DNA of 61,807 bases from a virus, in IMG/VR virus record IMGVR_UViG_3300009093_000525, positions 1 through 61,807 of that record; one strand, given 5' to 3'. Below the pieces are notes generated by a model. The model had not been told where the DNA came from and made no database searches. It saw nothing but the letters and a program-made list of their open reading frames with translations. Shown piece after piece: positions 23,211 through 31,004 of the stretch. The stretch's first letter is position 1, and every line of letters starts with the position of its first letter. The translations under genes were made by a program, and so were the position numbers.

Positions 23211-23569
23211 CCCATTCCAACCCGCCCGAGGTTGTCACGCAGGGGGATCGCGAGGCGGCTGCAAGCTACGAAAGCTTCATGCTGAACGATGTGAACAGCT
23301 ACATCCGAGCCATTCGGAACGGTAAGCATGACTCTCATCCGCTCGTCCAAGCCTTCGCCCGCCACCGTCTCCGCCACACGCCTGACCGAGAGGCGATGGC
23401 GAGGGTGATCAGCCCCACGGCGTTCCAACTGGCTGACGAATTAGCGCGACCGGGCTCAGAAGGCTTCCACGAGTACCGCGACGCGAAGGCAAAAGCTGAC
23501 GAGCAAACCGCAATCGCCCTCGCCAAGGCCGACGCCATTATCGCGATGATCGAGGGAGGTGGGGCGTGA
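23207..23569 (+). CDS. Hypothetical helical protein
   Basis: This 120-residue protein begins MTHSNPPEVVTQGDREAAAS in an ATGA overlap and is mostly alpha helical. The last 35 residues (AKAKADEQTAIALAKADAIIAM) may form a coiled coil. Such short genes often fill early-region accessory arrays of sphingomonad phages. Function unknown. Confidence 0.6.
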   Translation: MTHSNPPEVVTQGDREAAASYESFMLNDVNSYIRAIRNGKHDSHPLVQAFARHRLRHTPDREAMARVISPTAFQLADELARPGSEGFHEYRDAKAKADEQTAIALAKADAIIAMIEGGGA

Positions 23570-23751
23570 AGGGGCTCGGTCTTGGCATAGCCGCAGCGGC
23601 TTTGCTCGGCATGCACGGTGATTACGTACAGCCCGATGTCTATGCCCGGCATTTCCGCAAAGCCGTTCAGCGGAAGGCTCAGGGCGTTCCGGCCAACAAG
23701 CGCGCCAAGGTGAAGGCCGCTCGCAAAGCTGCGAAGAGGAATAGGAAATGA
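23566..23751 (+). CDS. Small basic protein
   Basis: This 61-residue protein starts with GTG in a GTGA overlap. A short hydrophobic N-terminus (LGLGIAAAALLGMHG) is followed by a lysine/arginine-rich tail (KRAKVKAARKAAKRNRK), so it may bind nucleic acid or membrane. Function unknown. Confidence 0.55.
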   Translation: MKGLGLGIAAAALLGMHGDYVQPDVYARHFRKAVQRKAQGVPANKRAKVKAARKAAKRNRK

Positions 23752-25031
23752 CCCAGCCGGCCCGCGAGCAGATGGAAGCGTTCTATGCCAATCCTACCGG
23801 GGAGTATGAGCACGCGCTCAGGCTAGCCGGCCACGTTCTGGACGACCCCAACCAAGACCCTGACAGCGACCTGAGTATGTTAGCCCGCCAGTTTCTGCGC
23901 CGGGTAGAGAACGTCCAGACGCTGCTCTCGCTCACCCCGCCCGCGCAGGGTGGGGAGCTTTGGGAGGCGCTCGACGAATGGACCGCTGACGAACTGCGGC
24001 AATCCGTGCGCACGGTCGTTGATGCGCCGAATTGCGGCCACAACACCTATGCCCGAATGATCGGGATCAGCTCTGCTAAGCTGTCGGAGTTTCTTTCAGG
24101 TAAGCGCGGTGCTGAACCGTCGATCGTTGAGCCGATGGGCTACCGTTGGGCGCTCGTGAGGTCCGAGAAATATCCGCGTCCGGAAGATACGCTCTCCGCC
24201 ATCCCCGACGCATCACCGGGGAGCGGTAGTGCGTCCGCGCTCTCCGTACCCGATGCGGGGGTGCGGGATGTCGTGGAGGAAGCGATAGATTTTCTTGGCA
24301 GTGTCGCGTCACAGGTTGCTCTTGGCGACGGCCTTGACGGCGCGCTCTTTACGCTGCGTGGCAAGATGCGGCGCGCCATCTCCACCGCCCCAGCATCCTC
24401 CGAGGCTATCGCACCCACGGCAGAGAGGTTGAGGAGCGCGCTGGAGCGGATCGTCAGGCTTGATCAACAACGAGAATGGACCGCGACTCCCGACAATCCG
24501 GAGACCCGTTGGGTGATCCACGATGGTATCTGCGCGAAGATCGCCCGCGCCGCCCTCTCCGATGCGGGGGAGGGTTCCGGGGTCGCCGACGCTGGGGCCG
24601 TGGCGGGGAGCGGGGAGAGCGTGAAGCCTGCCGATATCGGCTTGCTCAGTACGCTGACCGATCAGGAGATCGAGAAGCATGGGCCGATGTACAGCAGTAT
24701 GGTCCGTGCTGGCCTGCTCCGTGATATCCTGGCCGAGCTTTTCGACCACCGCTCCTATCGCAATGCAACCCTCGCCTCCCCTGCGTCCGATGGGCTGCGG
24801 TCGGCGCGCAGCGATACGGACTTGCTCAACGCGCTGCGTGATGAGTGCTGGGACTTGCGGTGCATGAGTGTCGCAACCGGCGGAGATGATTACGACGTGA
24901 TGTGGAAGGTCGTCGGCCATTGGATGGCTGATCCTGTGGAGCGGATTGTTGCCGAGGGCTGGTCTGATGATCCTCGCGTCGCCATTCGCGCCGCCCTCGA
25001 TCAGCCCCAGAGCGCGGAGGGCGGAGAGTGA
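23748..25031 (+). CDS. Large modular accessory protein with HTH-like segment
   Basis: This 427-residue protein appears built from short modules joined by Ser/Gly/Ala-rich linkers (ASPGSGSASALSVPDAG; SDAGEGSGVADAGAVAGSGE). Residues ~95-125 (NTYARMIGISSAKLSEFLSGKRG) look like an XRE-type HTH, and two short helical units precede and follow. The end DQPQSAEGGE is shared in style with other phage accessory proteins. It lies in the coupled gene array; no enzymatic motif is seen. Confidence 0.65.
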   Translation: MTQPAREQMEAFYANPTGEYEHALRLAGHVLDDPNQDPDSDLSMLARQFLRRVENVQTLLSLTPPAQGGELWEALDEWTADELRQSVRTVVDAPNCGHNTYARMIGISSAKLSEFLSGKRGAEPSIVEPMGYRWALVRSEKYPRPEDTLSAIPDASPGSGSASALSVPDAGVRDVVEEAIDFLGSVASQVALGDGLDGALFTLRGKMRRAISTAPASSEAIAPTAERLRSALERIVRLDQQREWTATPDNPETRWVIHDGICAKIARAALSDAGEGSGVADAGAVAGSGESVKPADIGLLSTLTDQEIEKHGPMYSSMVRAGLLRDILAELFDHRSYRNATLASPASDGLRSARSDTDLLNALRDECWDLRCMSVATGGDDYDVMWKVVGHWMADPVERIVAEGWSDDPRVAIRAALDQPQSAEGGE

Positions 25032-25306
25032 TGCCGAGCGCATGGGAATGGTGGGCCGGGATCGTCGGCGACGACTGCTACGAACTAGCTGGCGGATGTT
25101 CGACGCGAGAGCGGGCGATCACGGAGGCCCTGCGCAATGCGGGCGACGAGGATGTGATCCAGATCGTCGAAGCGCAATCGTCATCCGCTATGAAGTACGA
25201 GGGCGCCGATTTCGTGCCGTTCGTCAGGACGCGCAATCAGGAAGTGCTGGGCCGGGGCGCCGCTCTTCGTGCCACCCCTCGCGCGGAGGGCTTGGGCGAT
25301 GCGTGA
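25031..25306 (+). CDS. Hypothetical protein
   Basis: This 91-residue protein (MPSAWEWWAGIVGDDCYELA...) starts at a TGATG overlap and ends just after the next gene begins. It is acidic with a short predicted helix around 'RERAITEALRNAGDEDVIQI'. Function unknown. Confidence 0.6.
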   Translation: MPSAWEWWAGIVGDDCYELAGGCSTRERAITEALRNAGDEDVIQIVEAQSSSAMKYEGADFVPFVRTRNQEVLGRGAALRATPRAEGLGDA

Positions 25307-25502
25307 GTGTCAGTCCTATCAGCCGCGCGAGATGGTCTGCCGAGATGGCTTTGTGCAGCGGCCATACTGCCATGGTCGGGCCGGATGCACCGCCTGCGGG
25401 CATATCGCCGCCGATGCGCTTCCGGGATGCCTGCGCAACGAAATCCCGGAGCATCTGGCGACCGATCGCGGTGCGCCTCTGTTCTACCGGAGTGAGCCAT
25501 GA
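25299..25502 (+). CDS. Small Cys-rich protein
   Basis: This 67-residue protein has six cysteines (MREC..., VCRDG, YCHG, GCTACGH, GCLRN), enough for one or two zinc sites. Its ATG lies eight bases inside the preceding gene, and its stop overlaps the next ATG. Function unknown. Confidence 0.6.
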   Translation: MRECQSYQPREMVCRDGFVQRPYCHGRAGCTACGHIAADALPGCLRNEIPEHLATDRGAPLFYRSEP

Positions 25503-25750
25503 CCGATCGCGACCCGCAAACCGTGGCGCGGGGGCTGACGAAGGCGCAGCGGGAGGGCTTGCTTCGAAAGCCATGCCCATCGTGGTGGGGCGCGAAGCCG
25601 GGTGCATTTCCATCAAGCCGGAACACGGCTCGATGCCTTATCGAAAAAGGCTTGGGCGTTCGGATGCTTGCCACAACTTCAGCGTTCGAGCTTACCGAAC
25701 TCGGCCTCGCCGTCCGCGCCGTCTTACAGCGCCAGGAGAAGCAAGGATGA
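25499..25750 (+). CDS. Small winged-helix-like protein
   Basis: This 83-residue protein has the shape of a short winged helix: LTKAQREGLL, ARCLIEKGLGVRM and FELTELGLAVRAVL resemble the recognition helix and wing of MarR-like phage accessory proteins. It overlaps the neighbour by an ATGA. DNA binding is inferred only. Confidence 0.6.
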   Translation: MTDRDPQTVARGLTKAQREGLLRKPCPSWWGAKPGAFPSSRNTARCLIEKGLGVRMLATTSAFELTELGLAVRAVLQRQEKQG

Positions 25751-25920
25751 AGAATCATATCCAGCTCACGTTCCGCCCATTCAAGCTTCTTCCACGCGAT
25801 GAGTTGGAGGCGGAGTTGGGCTACTGGCAGCAGATGATTCGGCATGGTCGTACTCAGGCGCGGATTATAGCTGCCCGCCATGCCGATCGATGCCGTGAAT
25901 TTCTCGGGGTCCGCCCATGA
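25747..25920 (+). CDS. Small hypothetical protein
   Basis: This 57-residue protein (MKNHIQLTFRPFKLLPRDEL...) starts in an ATGA overlap preceded by AAGG. It has a basic, helical second half (MIRHGRTQARIIAARHADRC). Function unknown. Confidence 0.55.
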   Translation: MKNHIQLTFRPFKLLPRDELEAELGYWQQMIRHGRTQARIIAARHADRCREFLGVRP

Positions 25921-26234
25921 CCCCCGAGGAGCAGGCGAGGGCGATGCTCTGGGAAGCGCTGACGCGCGAGATGGCAACATGGCCGCGCGGGTTCGATCCT
26001 GAGACTGACACTAAACCAGAACGCCCGCAGGATTGGGCGGCCTATCGCGGTGATTGGGTCGCCAATGCTGCCGTGGATGCCCTTTCCGCCCTCTCCCGCG
26101 AGGAGCAGGTGCGGGCGGCTCTCCGCAAGATCGCGGGCATGACAGACATCGAGGCTGACTTCGACGGCTTCGAGGCGCGTCGCATCGCTCAGGATGCCAT
26201 CCGCTCGGCTCCTTCCTCCCAGCGAGGTGATTGA
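25917..26234 (+). CDS. Hypothetical protein
   Basis: This 105-residue protein (MTPEEQARAMLWEALTREMA...) starts in an ATGA overlap and is mainly helical with a polar linker. Its tail (SAPSSQRGD) overlaps the next ATG. Function unknown. Confidence 0.6.
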   Translation: MTPEEQARAMLWEALTREMATWPRGFDPETDTKPERPQDWAAYRGDWVANAAVDALSALSREEQVRAALRKIAGMTDIEADFDGFEARRIAQDAIRSAPSSQRGD

Positions 26235-26452
26235 TGGGGAGGGCGATCGAAGCAATTGCAGTCCACTTCGTCGGTTTCAGCGGCGACGAATATGCCCGGG
26301 CGGTGCGTGTCTTCGGCCGTCCGAGCTTCATCCATCGCTGGTGGGATCGCCGCGCCCAGCGTGAGATCGCCGACGGTGACGTCGTCGTCTTCGCCAAGGG
26401 CAGCGACCAGGACGAACCCAGCCAGTACAACGCGGCCGACATCGACGAATGA
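26234..26452 (+). CDS. Small beta-rich hypothetical protein
   Basis: This 72-residue protein (MGRAIEAIAVHFVGFSGDEY...) starts at a TGATG overlap. It has an alpha/beta layout with a WWDRRAQREIADGDVVVFA segment resembling small conserved phage proteins. Function unknown. Confidence 0.65.
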   Translation: MGRAIEAIAVHFVGFSGDEYARAVRVFGRPSFIHRWWDRRAQREIADGDVVVFAKGSDQDEPSQYNAADIDE

Positions 26453-26829
26453 GCTACCACGCCAACCCCACCCGCATCAGCACCAGGGCGCGCGTCCTCG
26501 AAGCCGTGCGCTGGTATTTCCGCGCGACCGGTATGTCGCCGAGCTTCTCGGAGATCGGGCTGCGGGCCGGCGTGCCGAAGCAGCGGGTCGGGCGGTATCT
26601 CGATGAGCTTCAGCGCGATGAGTATCTGACCTACGAGAAGGGTGAGGCGCGGTCGATCATGCTGGCGGATCCGGGGGCGAACATCAGTGATGCAGACCTG
26701 CTTTCGGCCGCACTGGGGCGGGGATGGGTGGTGAAGATGCCGACCCCTGCTGCGGCAGCTGTTGGGGAGGCAACGCCGGTTGAGCTGGCGATGCCGGACT
26801 GGGCGTCGGACTTACTGCGCAAGGTTTAG
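26449..26829 (+). CDS. LexA-type winged-helix DNA-binding protein
   Basis: This 126-residue protein has a LexA-like winged helix at residues ~12-70 (TRARVLEAVRWYFRATGMSP, FSEIGLRAGVPKQRVGRYLDEL, YLTYEKGEARSIML) but no peptidase domain. It is the last gene of the accessory array and could repress early or activate late genes. Its 3' end overlaps the convergent membrane protein gene by 146 bp. Confidence 0.75.
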   Translation: MSYHANPTRISTRARVLEAVRWYFRATGMSPSFSEIGLRAGVPKQRVGRYLDELQRDEYLTYEKGEARSIMLADPGANISDADLLSAALGRGWVVKMPTPAAAAVGEATPVELAMPDWASDLLRKV

Positions 26830-27220
26830 GCGATGAATCATCGAGCAGCGCTAATCCAGTGTTGCTGGCGCCTACCACGAACGCGGCGATTGAGCCCATC
26901 AATACGAGGAGGGAGGCTAATCCGAGGAGCAGCACAATAAAATCTGGAGGGCGGATCGTGGTCTTGTCGTCGTCGCCTGCGAACCAGAGAAATCCCCATT
27001 GCGAGAAAGCCAGCAACAGGCCTGAAGTGATCGAGAGCACGAGGCCGACTACAAACCAAAATCCGGCGTCGACTAAAGCGGGGTTGATTGGCTGCTTCAC
27101 GAGGGTGGCAAGCGCACCACCGTTTGCCAACGCCAAAGTTGCCAAGGTCCACCGTATGGAGGTGCCACCGCCCTGAACGGCATACCGGACCATGTCGTCC
27201 CGTAAAGCTTCCTTGCTCAC
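26684..27220 (-). CDS. Membrane protein with about three transmembrane helices
   Basis: The GTG start at 27220 has a GGAG five bases upstream. The 178-residue product has a hydrophobic segment near residues 25-40 and two strong helical regions (AGFWFVVGLVLSITSGLLLA, then DFIVLLLGLASLLVLMGSIA), followed by a Pro/Ser-rich tail encoded opposite the winged-helix gene. It is a leftward gene set between rightward operons, a common place for a lysogenically expressed moron such as a superinfection-exclusion protein. That role is speculation. Confidence 0.65.
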   Translation of the reverse strand: MSKEALRDDMVRYAVQGGGTSIRWTLATLALANGGALATLVKQPINPALVDAGFWFVVGLVLSITSGLLLAFSQWGFLWFAGDDDKTTIRPPDFIVLLLGLASLLVLMGSIAAFVVGASNTGLALLDDSSPKPCAVSPTPSPASPAQPALPPQQLPQQGSASSPPIPAPVRPKAGLHH

Positions 27221-27316
27221 ATAGTCTCCAAAGTTGTGACGGAATTGGGACTAGCCGGCGAATCCTGAAAGACCCATCACCGCCTATGACGCCATTCCGG
27301 CGCCGGGGGTATGTGT

Positions 27317-28186
27317 ATGGGTCGCCGGACCAGCACCAAGCTGAAGAACATGACGCCGGAGCGCGTCGCCGAGAATGCCGCGGCGCGTCGGCTGAAAGCC
27401 ATGAACGACGTCGCCGATAAGATCGGCCTACCGGAGGCGCAGCGCGACGTCGACGGCATCCGTTGGGACGAGAAGACCGCGATCGTCGATGGGCATAACC
27501 GCCCAACCGATCGAACCGTCCGGAAGCTTACCCGCGTCGAGAAGTTGCGGAATGCGGGCGTGCTGGAGCAGCATGAAGCGAACGCCTGCGAGAAATATTC
27601 CGACGTGGCCGAGCTCGCCTGGGCCACGACCGGCTGCACGGCCAACTACGAGGGCATGGGCGGCGGCAACTACGTCGGCGCGACCGCGCGCGCCCACATG
27701 GTCAACCGCCAAATCGCCGATGCCCGCGACGATTACGCCTACATGGCGAAGGCGGTGCCGGATCAGTACCGAACCGTCTTCGAGGCGGTCATCTGCCACA
27801 ACGCATCGATTGCGTCCGTCGCTGGGGAGCGCTTCTCCGCGCTCGGCCGCTCCCAGCGCGAGCACAAGACGCGTGCGATCGTGAAGCTCTGCGCCAACCT
27901 GGTGCATGGCGTGATCGGACATCGCTTGCCCATCACGGACGCGGCTGCCGCGCCAGCGCCGCCGCTCGCTACGGTCGTGGCGCTGCCGATCCCGCCTCGC
28001 GTGCGAACGACTGATCGGATCGACGCCGAGATCGCGCTCAAGCCTGAGGCGACCACGATCCTCATGTCCGAGGACGTGCTGGCGGCGCTGGTGCGCGAAC
28101 TGAACCTAGACGCGGCGCCGGAGACCTATGCCGGGCTCGTGATCCTGCGCCGGCCGTCGTGGGTCTGGGCGTGGATCCTGCAGTGA
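27317..28186 (+). CDS. Large hypothetical early/middle protein
   Basis: This 289-residue protein (MGRRTSTKLKNMTPERVAEN...) has a helical, charged N-terminal half and a small C-terminal alpha/beta domain (MSEDVLAALVRELNLDAAPE). The ATG at 27317 fits the GGGGGT upstream better than the one at 27311. The function is unknown. Position before the late genes would suit an antiterminator or late regulator, but no motif supports that. Confidence 0.65.
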   Translation: MGRRTSTKLKNMTPERVAENAAARRLKAMNDVADKIGLPEAQRDVDGIRWDEKTAIVDGHNRPTDRTVRKLTRVEKLRNAGVLEQHEANACEKYSDVAELAWATTGCTANYEGMGGGNYVGATARAHMVNRQIADARDDYAYMAKAVPDQYRTVFEAVICHNASIASVAGERFSALGRSQREHKTRAIVKLCANLVHGVIGHRLPITDAAAAPAPPLATVVALPIPPRVRTTDRIDAEIALKPEATTILMSEDVLAALVRELNLDAAPETYAGLVILRRPSWVWAWILQ

Positions 28187-28335
28187 TCTACACAATTCTG
28201 GTCGTCGTCGGAGCGGCTGGCGGCATCTGCGCATATCGGATCGGCCATACTCACGGCTGCCTCGACACGCTCAAGCTGATTGGCACCGCTAGAGTCGAAG
28301 AGGTGTTTCGGCAGGTCGAGCGTGACGTCGCCTAA
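28183..28335 (+). CDS. Small membrane protein (50 aa)
   Basis: A GTG in a GTGA overlap starts a 50-residue frame (VIYTILVVVGAAGGICAYRI...) with one transmembrane helix and a charged tail ending VFRQVERDVA. It is followed by an overlapping gene at 28322. Function unknown. Confidence 0.6.
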   Translation: MIYTILVVVGAAGGICAYRIGHTHGCLDTLKLIGTARVEEVFRQVERDVA

Positions 28336-28573
28336 ACCCCGCCTCACCACCTGGGGCAACCCGCGCCAGTTCATCGCGCACCGCGGTGACGAGCGGATGC
28401 TGTTCGACCACGCTGCGTTTTCAGACGAAGCGGCGTGTTGGGCGGCGGTCGAAGCATGGCTCACTGGCGGGCCAGCTGGATTCGACATCACCCGTCGATA
28501 CGAGTTGGTGCGCATCGGTTTGTTCGCGGTATATCAGGCGAAGTGGACTGGGACGGAGGTTTTGCGTGGCTGA
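28322..28573 (+). CDS. Hypothetical protein
   Basis: This 83-residue protein (start GTG; TSPKPRLTTWGNPRQFIAHR...) overlaps the previous gene by 14 bases. A helical segment (AACWAAVEAWLTGGPAGFD) is followed by strands. Function unknown. Confidence 0.6.
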   Translation: MTSPKPRLTTWGNPRQFIAHRGDERMLFDHAAFSDEAACWAAVEAWLTGGPAGFDITRRYELVRIGLFAVYQAKWTGTEVLRG

Positions 28574-28766
28574 CCAAACATTCTTTGGCTTGGGCATGCC
28601 GGCTCATTGCCTCGTACCGGTGCGTGCGACCGGAATTCCAGATGACCTTGGCCGCTGGCCGATAGTGGATAACGGAGGCAATGTGATTGCCACGTGCTTC
28701 ACCGCCGTCTTGGCAGGCCGGTTAGCGGAATTGATAAACCGTGATGCTGGTGTGACGTATGTCTGA
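28566..28766 (+). CDS. Small hypothetical protein
   Basis: This 66-residue protein starts with GTG inside the end of the previous gene (ADQTFFGLGMPAHCLVPVRA...). It is beta-rich with a helical end. Function unknown. Confidence 0.55.
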   Translation: MADQTFFGLGMPAHCLVPVRATGIPDDLGRWPIVDNGGNVIATCFTAVLAGRLAELINRDAGVTYV

Positions 28767-28962
28767 CGCCAAGATGAAGGTCGGCGACGTCATCACGCGC
28801 GACGGGACCGATCGCCAGCGTATCACGGCAATTGATCATTCCTTCGGCTTGATCACAGTCGAATGTGTCCGCGCTTCGCACTTCAACTGGTGCGAAGTCG
28901 GAGACGTTGAGGACAATATCATCAGGCGATACAGCTATCCCGAGGGAGCGATTGATGCCTGA
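28759..28962 (+). CDS. Small beta-rich protein
   Basis: This 67-residue protein (MSDAKMKVGDVITRDGTDRQ...) is predicted to form a small beta barrel, 'VGDVITRDGTDRQRITAID' then 'GLITVECVRA'. Such SH3-like proteins are common in phage accessory arrays. Function unknown. Confidence 0.65.
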   Translation: MSDAKMKVGDVITRDGTDRQRITAIDHSFGLITVECVRASHFNWCEVGDVEDNIIRRYSYPEGAIDA

Positions 28963-29239
28963 ACGCATGCTCGAACACCTTGCGCAAGTAGCGTGCAACG
29001 CCGCCGGCTATGACTGGCATGAGGAATCGGACGGCTGCGCTTATCCGACTGCCCATAATTGGAGGATGGCGGTAGTATCTGTCATCAAGGTACTCCAGGA
29101 ACCGAACGTGCAAATGATTGAAGAAGGCGCGCGGTCTCTTGCGGACCTGGAAGCGACGCACGATCACCACTCAATAGCAATGCTGGTGTATGCAACCATG
29201 GTTTCAACAAAAATTCTCGGCGCCTCTTCTCATATTTAG
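28955..29239 (+). CDS. Hypothetical helical protein
   Basis: This 94-residue protein (MPERMLEHLAQVACNAAGYD...) overlaps the previous gene by eight bases. Its 3' 155 bp also encode, on the other strand, the end of the AT-rich cargo gene. GC falls clearly within its last third, so the cargo insertion may have extended or replaced its C-terminus. Confidence 0.55.
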   Translation: MPERMLEHLAQVACNAAGYDWHEESDGCAYPTAHNWRMAVVSVIKVLQEPNVQMIEEGARSLADLEATHDHHSIAMLVYATMVSTKILGASSHI

Positions 29240-29759
29240 ATTTGTCATCGAGAAAAATATCGAACTCGTAGGCGATGGTGTTCAAATCATGGACCGCGCT
29301 GGAGATTGTTTCTATTAAGAAGTAATTTAAAAAATGATTTCCTTGGCGCTGTACTCCAAACCATGGAGAAGCTTCACCGTAGTGCTTATATATTGTATCG
29401 TGCACAAGCATGTTTCGTAACTGTGCTGTGGATTGCACGTGCAGCAATATTTTGCCAACATCTTCTAATGCTTCATGCGAGTAGGATAGCAGGCGCATTA
29501 TTGATCTAATCATCTTTGATATTTCAGATATTCCCCGAGATCCTTCAAGTTTTGTGAATAGCGAGACGTCTGTGGGCCTCATGTGATGCATTACTACAGA
29601 CCGGTATGCCGCATTCATGTGACCTTGGACGCAACTCAGTGCGACAACGAGTTTGCCAATCTCCTCGTAAATTTCTCGGTGTCCGTCAGTCGAGGTTAAA
29701 AGCTCGAACGACGCCGTATGCTGCGGTACAGTCCATACATCTTCTGCGTTGTCGCCCAT
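29085..29759 (-). CDS. Lower-GC cargo gene of unknown function
   Basis: This 224-residue soluble protein (MGDNAEDVWTVPQHTASFEL...) is helical, with 'GKLVVALSCVQGHMNAAYRS', 'SEISKMIRSIMRLLSYSHEAL' and 'LRNMLVHDTIYKHYG' segments. Its DNA is much richer in A+T than the flanks, and it is encoded against the phage operons, both typical of a moron acquired by transfer and expressed in the lysogen. Paired H-D and R-N residues (LRNMLVHD) recall HEPN-like helical proteins, but a full R-x4-6-H motif is not clear. Alternative ATG at 29795. Confidence 0.7.
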   Translation of the reverse strand: MGDNAEDVWTVPQHTASFELLTSTDGHREIYEEIGKLVVALSCVQGHMNAAYRSVVMHHMRPTDVSLFTKLEGSRGISEISKMIRSIMRLLSYSHEALEDVGKILLHVQSTAQLRNMLVHDTIYKHYGEASPWFGVQRQGNHFLNYFLIETISSAVHDLNTIAYEFDIFLDDKSKYEKRRREFLLKPWLHTPALLLSGDRASLPGPQETARLLQSFARSVPGVP

Positions 29760-29962
29760 CGAGAATCGCCCCTTTCGTTTGGTCTGATCGTGCATGTTTC
29801 ATCGTCGCTGTCGATGGAGAGGAAGCTAGCCGGGTAGCTCAGGAGGCATTCGGAGGTTACTTGACCCCAGCCGGCAGAAAACGTATCAGATTGCTGACGT
29901 CGCGTAATGCGACCATCGAAGGGCGTCCAACAGGGCGCCCTTTTCCGTATCTGGAGATCGCC
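29760..29962. promoter_or_regulatory. Divergent intergenic region before the late operon
   Basis: No gene is seen between the leftward cargo gene and the DUF6527-like gene. A GGGCG/CGCCC stem with a TTTT run at 29921-29944 could be a weak terminator for upstream rightward transcripts. A late promoter is expected here; I do not assign its boxes. Confidence 0.4.
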
Positions 29963-30316
29963 ATGCGCCTGGTTGATCTCGATCCGCGCTGGCTGCTCCA
30001 CGACGGCAGACGCGTCGGGTTCGTCTTCAAGTCGCCGACGCTTGGCGACGACATGTGGATGGCGTGCTTCGAGAATCCGCCCGAGCGGCGTGAGCAATGG
30101 GCCCTGTTTCGCTCCGTTTTCCCTGACGACTATCGGAACGGCAAGGGTTTCGCACTGATGGTGCAGGGCATGAAACCCGCCAGCCATTGGCGGATCTCCG
30201 GAGGCATCGAGGATGCAAATTTCGAGACCATGACTGTGACGCCATCTCTCGACGGGAGCCCGGCTGGCAACTGGCATGGCTTCATCACAAATGGCGAGAT
30301 CGTCGGAGGCATCTGA
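29963..30316 (+). CDS. DUF6527-like phage protein
   Basis: This 117-residue protein (MRLVDLDPRWLLHDGRRVGF...) ends in 'FETMTVTPSLDGSPAGNWHG' and 'GEIVGGI', a hallmark of the DUF6527 family found before terminase genes in phages. GGAG seven bases before the ATG supports the start. Function unknown. Confidence 0.75.
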   Translation: MRLVDLDPRWLLHDGRRVGFVFKSPTLGDDMWMACFENPPERREQWALFRSVFPDDYRNGKGFALMVQGMKPASHWRISGGIEDANFETMTVTPSLDGSPAGNWHGFITNGEIVGGI

Positions 30317-30543
30317 TGCCCGCCCGAGGCCACTACCTCCGCCGCGATCTCCCCGACGGTCACGCCGAGCTTCTGACCAACCTCGCAGGCGAGTTGCTGG
30401 AAGGCGCTGACGATCTTCGTCGTGGCTCCCAGTCCCGCCAACTCGAAGAGCGGTACCACGCCGCAATCGATGGGCACGCACTGATGCGCCGGATCGCCGA
30501 GCGCCTGACCCGTGCCGCCAAAGCCGAAAGGATGCCGGGGTGA
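30316..30543 (+). CDS. Small helical protein before terminase
   Basis: This 75-residue protein (MPARGHYLRRDLPDGHAELL...) starts in a TGATG overlap. It is mostly helical, charged and without a recognised motif. Function unknown. Confidence 0.6.
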   Translation: MPARGHYLRRDLPDGHAELLTNLAGELLEGADDLRRGSQSRQLEERYHAAIDGHALMRRIAERLTRAAKAERMPG

Positions 30544-30629
30544 AGGATTTCCTGCTGGCCGGCGCGATTTTTATGGGCCTTGCGATCGTCGGCTGCATTC
30601 CCGCGATCGCGGTGCTCTTCTTGGTCTGA
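30540..30629 (+). CDS. 29-residue membrane peptide
   Basis: A GTG in a GTGA overlap opens a short frame (VKDFLLAGAIFMGLAIVGCI...) that is a single transmembrane helix and ends three bases before the small-terminase gene. Short but coupled and compositionally plausible. Confidence 0.45.
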   Translation: MKDFLLAGAIFMGLAIVGCIPAIAVLFLV

Positions 30630-30632
30630 GCC

Positions 30633-31004
30633 ATGTCGAAATTCCAGAAGGGGCAGTCCGGCAATCCGGGCGGTAAGCACAAGACCACGATCGAAATCCT
30701 CGTCGACGGCGAGATACGCAAAGTGACGCTCGGCGATATCGCCCGCGCCCACACCGTCACTGCGATCAACCGGCTCGTGAAAATCCTGAACGATGAGAAG
30801 GCACCCAAGCCAGCGCAGGTCTCGGCCGCGACGGCGTTGCTCGACCGTGGTTGGGGCAAGCCGAAGCAGGTCCTCGAGCTTGGCGGCATCGACGGCGAAC
30901 CGATTCAGACCGAGAACCGCGATTACTCTGGCCTGACTGTCGACGAGTTGCGCACGCTGGAGGCGATCCGTGCAAAGCTCCCGGACACTCCCACCGCTCA
31001 CTGA
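30633..31004 (+). CDS. DUF5681 protein, putative small terminase subunit
   Basis: This 123-residue protein begins MSKFQKGQSGNPGGKHK, the DUF5681 signature, and continues with a helical domain (LGDIARAHTVTAINRLVKIL). DUF5681 proteins lie directly before terL in many phages and probably act as the DNA-recognising small terminase subunit. The terL start lies inside its last codons. Confidence 0.8.
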   Translation: MSKFQKGQSGNPGGKHKTTIEILVDGEIRKVTLGDIARAHTVTAINRLVKILNDEKAPKPAQVSAATALLDRGWGKPKQVLELGGIDGEPIQTENRDYSGLTVDELRTLEAIRAKLPDTPTAH

